Positions 7,301 to 7,449 of a stretch of DNA of 7,449 bases are shown piece after piece. The position numbers and the translations under genes are program-made. The stretch comes from an uncultured Clostridia bacterium (GTDB lineage: Bacteria > Bacillota > Clostridia > Christensenellales > UBA1242): assembly GCA_947626175.1 (NCBI GenBank), contig CANQRE010000039.1, forward strand, positions 1-7,449. The letters run 5' to 3'. The stretch's first letter is position 1. Every line of letters starts with the position of its first letter. The notes beneath the pieces are model-generated. The model did no database searches. It saw nothing but the letters and a program-made list of their open reading frames with translations, and was not told where the DNA came from.

Positions 7301-7449
7301 ACATCAATTTATGTTGGATATAAAAGCGAAAATTATTGTGAAGGCGGTGAGCCGGGCAAGGCAGCCTTAATCAGTCCGGACGGGATTTCAATAATTGGCT
7401 CAAATGGCGTTTATCTTGTCACAATTCGCCTTAGTGAAGAAGCAAAAAA
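4343..7449 (+). CDS. Very large secreted lipoprotein with Ig-like (Big_2-type) modules (3' end beyond window)
   Basis: The frame is open from GTG 4343 to the window edge, giving at least 1035 residues and no stop. A type II signal peptide is clear: basic TAKFKK, a hydrophobic core to about residue 26, and the cleavage site FVGC with lipidation at Cys28. The mature protein would therefore be anchored outside the membrane. It is beta-strand-rich and abundant in Asn, Thr, Ser, Val and Gln, with only three Trp and five Cys seen. Ig-like modules of the bacterial Big_2 type are suggested at about 34-133 (TLYVGGQ...GVSGGQTRLIA...VVTINV), 545-620 (ending KAGTSRFVVTLDNG..IIAVRVIG) and 945 onward (FDVYVNPSSATDTS). 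Similar beta stretches at about 287-480 are too divergent to call. A Pro/Asn/Gln-rich linker occupies 266-284. It is the second gene of the VirB4 operon, so a surface role linked to that channel (stalk, adhesin or assembly factor) is inferred. The domain family is weakly supported, but secretion is firm. Confidence 0.75.
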   Translation, partial: MTAKFKKIFMLVSLSAVILLSSLFFVGCGESAASKIELTADKSEVTLYVGGQTEDVTFTIQNYVKSISPVLSYSLVDVTASSDESEHARLEQISQNGNISVVRLTGVSGGQTRLIARTSEGNKQEVVTINVKQFSTTFTKQDDAVMYVSYNSPFEPTSDYFNFDLTATERELSFYNTSDEDEISPENEFSSVRFEGVENEQGETEKRLVFYDDAGHVVDSKVPSGDVVNFVAHYVNEQTGEEQNVVSCFYVVSGFDTQEAAVNVSDTNQEPAQPFNPPTNSGNTFTFDALEIVSNKVGEGNSLPTQKFAVELKNQFAVSNVFVDITPENNRTLTITKRSENNRWNITVSSAVNVSQSTFIKVDVYYKIGQISFASINDASVHQTIIIPIEIKLIPEKILVNEFDEGEKQYTFYDQYVGNVGWQRFDISVSRTDSTFNFVKMRYNSDQLAVRYKGSSISGGELNIDDLSEPVYIRGNAVISEGQSLEGKVTFTVDSELLSDENPVKYDLSYSILKGASNDAIEFDRNTTYDYDATNPNSGIFVSLSQSEATFKGLKVESGEFDFATVAYYDQDEGCVDVSYVGKENNIIVLSIKPIKAGTSRFVVTLDNGANKIIAVRVIGTLENATVDLDSSATNENVVSAENEFVGDLTLPDNSTTITPNMAMNIVVKNEQTSQQQYGRSAFIKIDANDMSCVQSIRILKNPSYVEIYQQTNAQTKGRYELKTLTSGDGDNLNNYIIFEVSGSGIENFAPTTNRKYIVVKLTSFVPVSNFDMYVVDKEEETLANNVSLYVGLDITDPMLQSVAISPSVLPSNAYGFKQYNGDNMGFVNANYDYKADYIYYTVNGNFRAYVAGNATMSVPIMTSGETYWIAANGVVNDQNEQSGSDLARNYLLSLDLTNPNRIQISVNNSAIYSESAITLFAGLRQYDTTRYFPITVEFVQYESVTSIKTEGVPTTLGDNSHIELTNQNDGIFSFDVYVNPSSATDTSIYVGYKSENYCEGGEPGKAALISPDGISIIGSNGVYLVTIRLSEEAK

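Noticed and set aside
1611..7449. A confirmed conjugative element
   Set aside because: No relaxase, coupling protein, oriT, integrase, attachment repeats or insertion sequence are visible, so mobility cannot be claimed.
1..7449. Recoded UGA (Mycoplasma-type genetic code)
   Set aside because: No gene needs an in-frame TGA to stay open, and tryptophans are encoded by TGG throughout the frames read.
1..7449. tRNA, rRNA, riboswitch or CRISPR array
   Set aside because: No cloverleaf, conserved rRNA stretches, regularly spaced repeats or long structured leaders were found; spacers are short and AT-rich.

Overview
The window comes from an AT-rich bacterial chromosome, most likely an uncultured low-GC Firmicute (Bacillota, clostridial or Mollicutes-related). 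The evidence is A/T-rich coding and spacer DNA, strong Shine-Dalgarno sites before two genes, a sigma-A-type promoter, a Gram-positive style surface lipoprotein and a DUF1858 redox-disulfide protein. Nothing visible allows a genus or species assignment. The standard code fits: genes end in TAA or TAG, and tryptophan is encoded by TGG.

Layout. Bases 1-386 hold the 3' end of a sulfatase / LTA-synthase-superfamily gene running in from the left. A hairpin plus T-run (443-478) lies between it and a short convergent minus-strand gene (about 524-733 or 739) for a DUF1858 protein with a CxxC motif. That gene has a near-consensus sigma-A promoter placed so close to its start that the mRNA may be leaderless. 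T-tracts spaced 10-12 bases apart flank it on both sides. Divergent from it, 862-1551 encodes a probable PRC-barrel protein with a lysine-rich C-terminal module.

After a 59-base gap with a possible promoter comes the main pair. 1611-4331 encodes a 906-residue type IV secretion ATPase in which a two-helix PrgI/VirB3-like membrane module is fused to a complete VirB4 ATPase. Eleven bases after its stop, a GTG-started lipoprotein gene (4343 to the window end, still open after 1035 residues) encodes a very long, secreted, beta-rich protein with several Ig-like (Big_2-type) modules.

How they may work together. The ATPase and the lipoprotein are tightly spaced, both have good ribosome binding sites, and look like one operon. 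The ATPase is a membrane-anchored energiser of a VirB4-type export or conjugation channel, and the lipoprotein is a surface partner, stalk or adhesin. No relaxase, coupling protein, oriT, integrase or other channel gene is present here, so whether this is a conjugative element or a resident secretion or surface-assembly machine cannot be decided from this window. The left-hand genes look like ordinary chromosomal housekeeping or redox genes.
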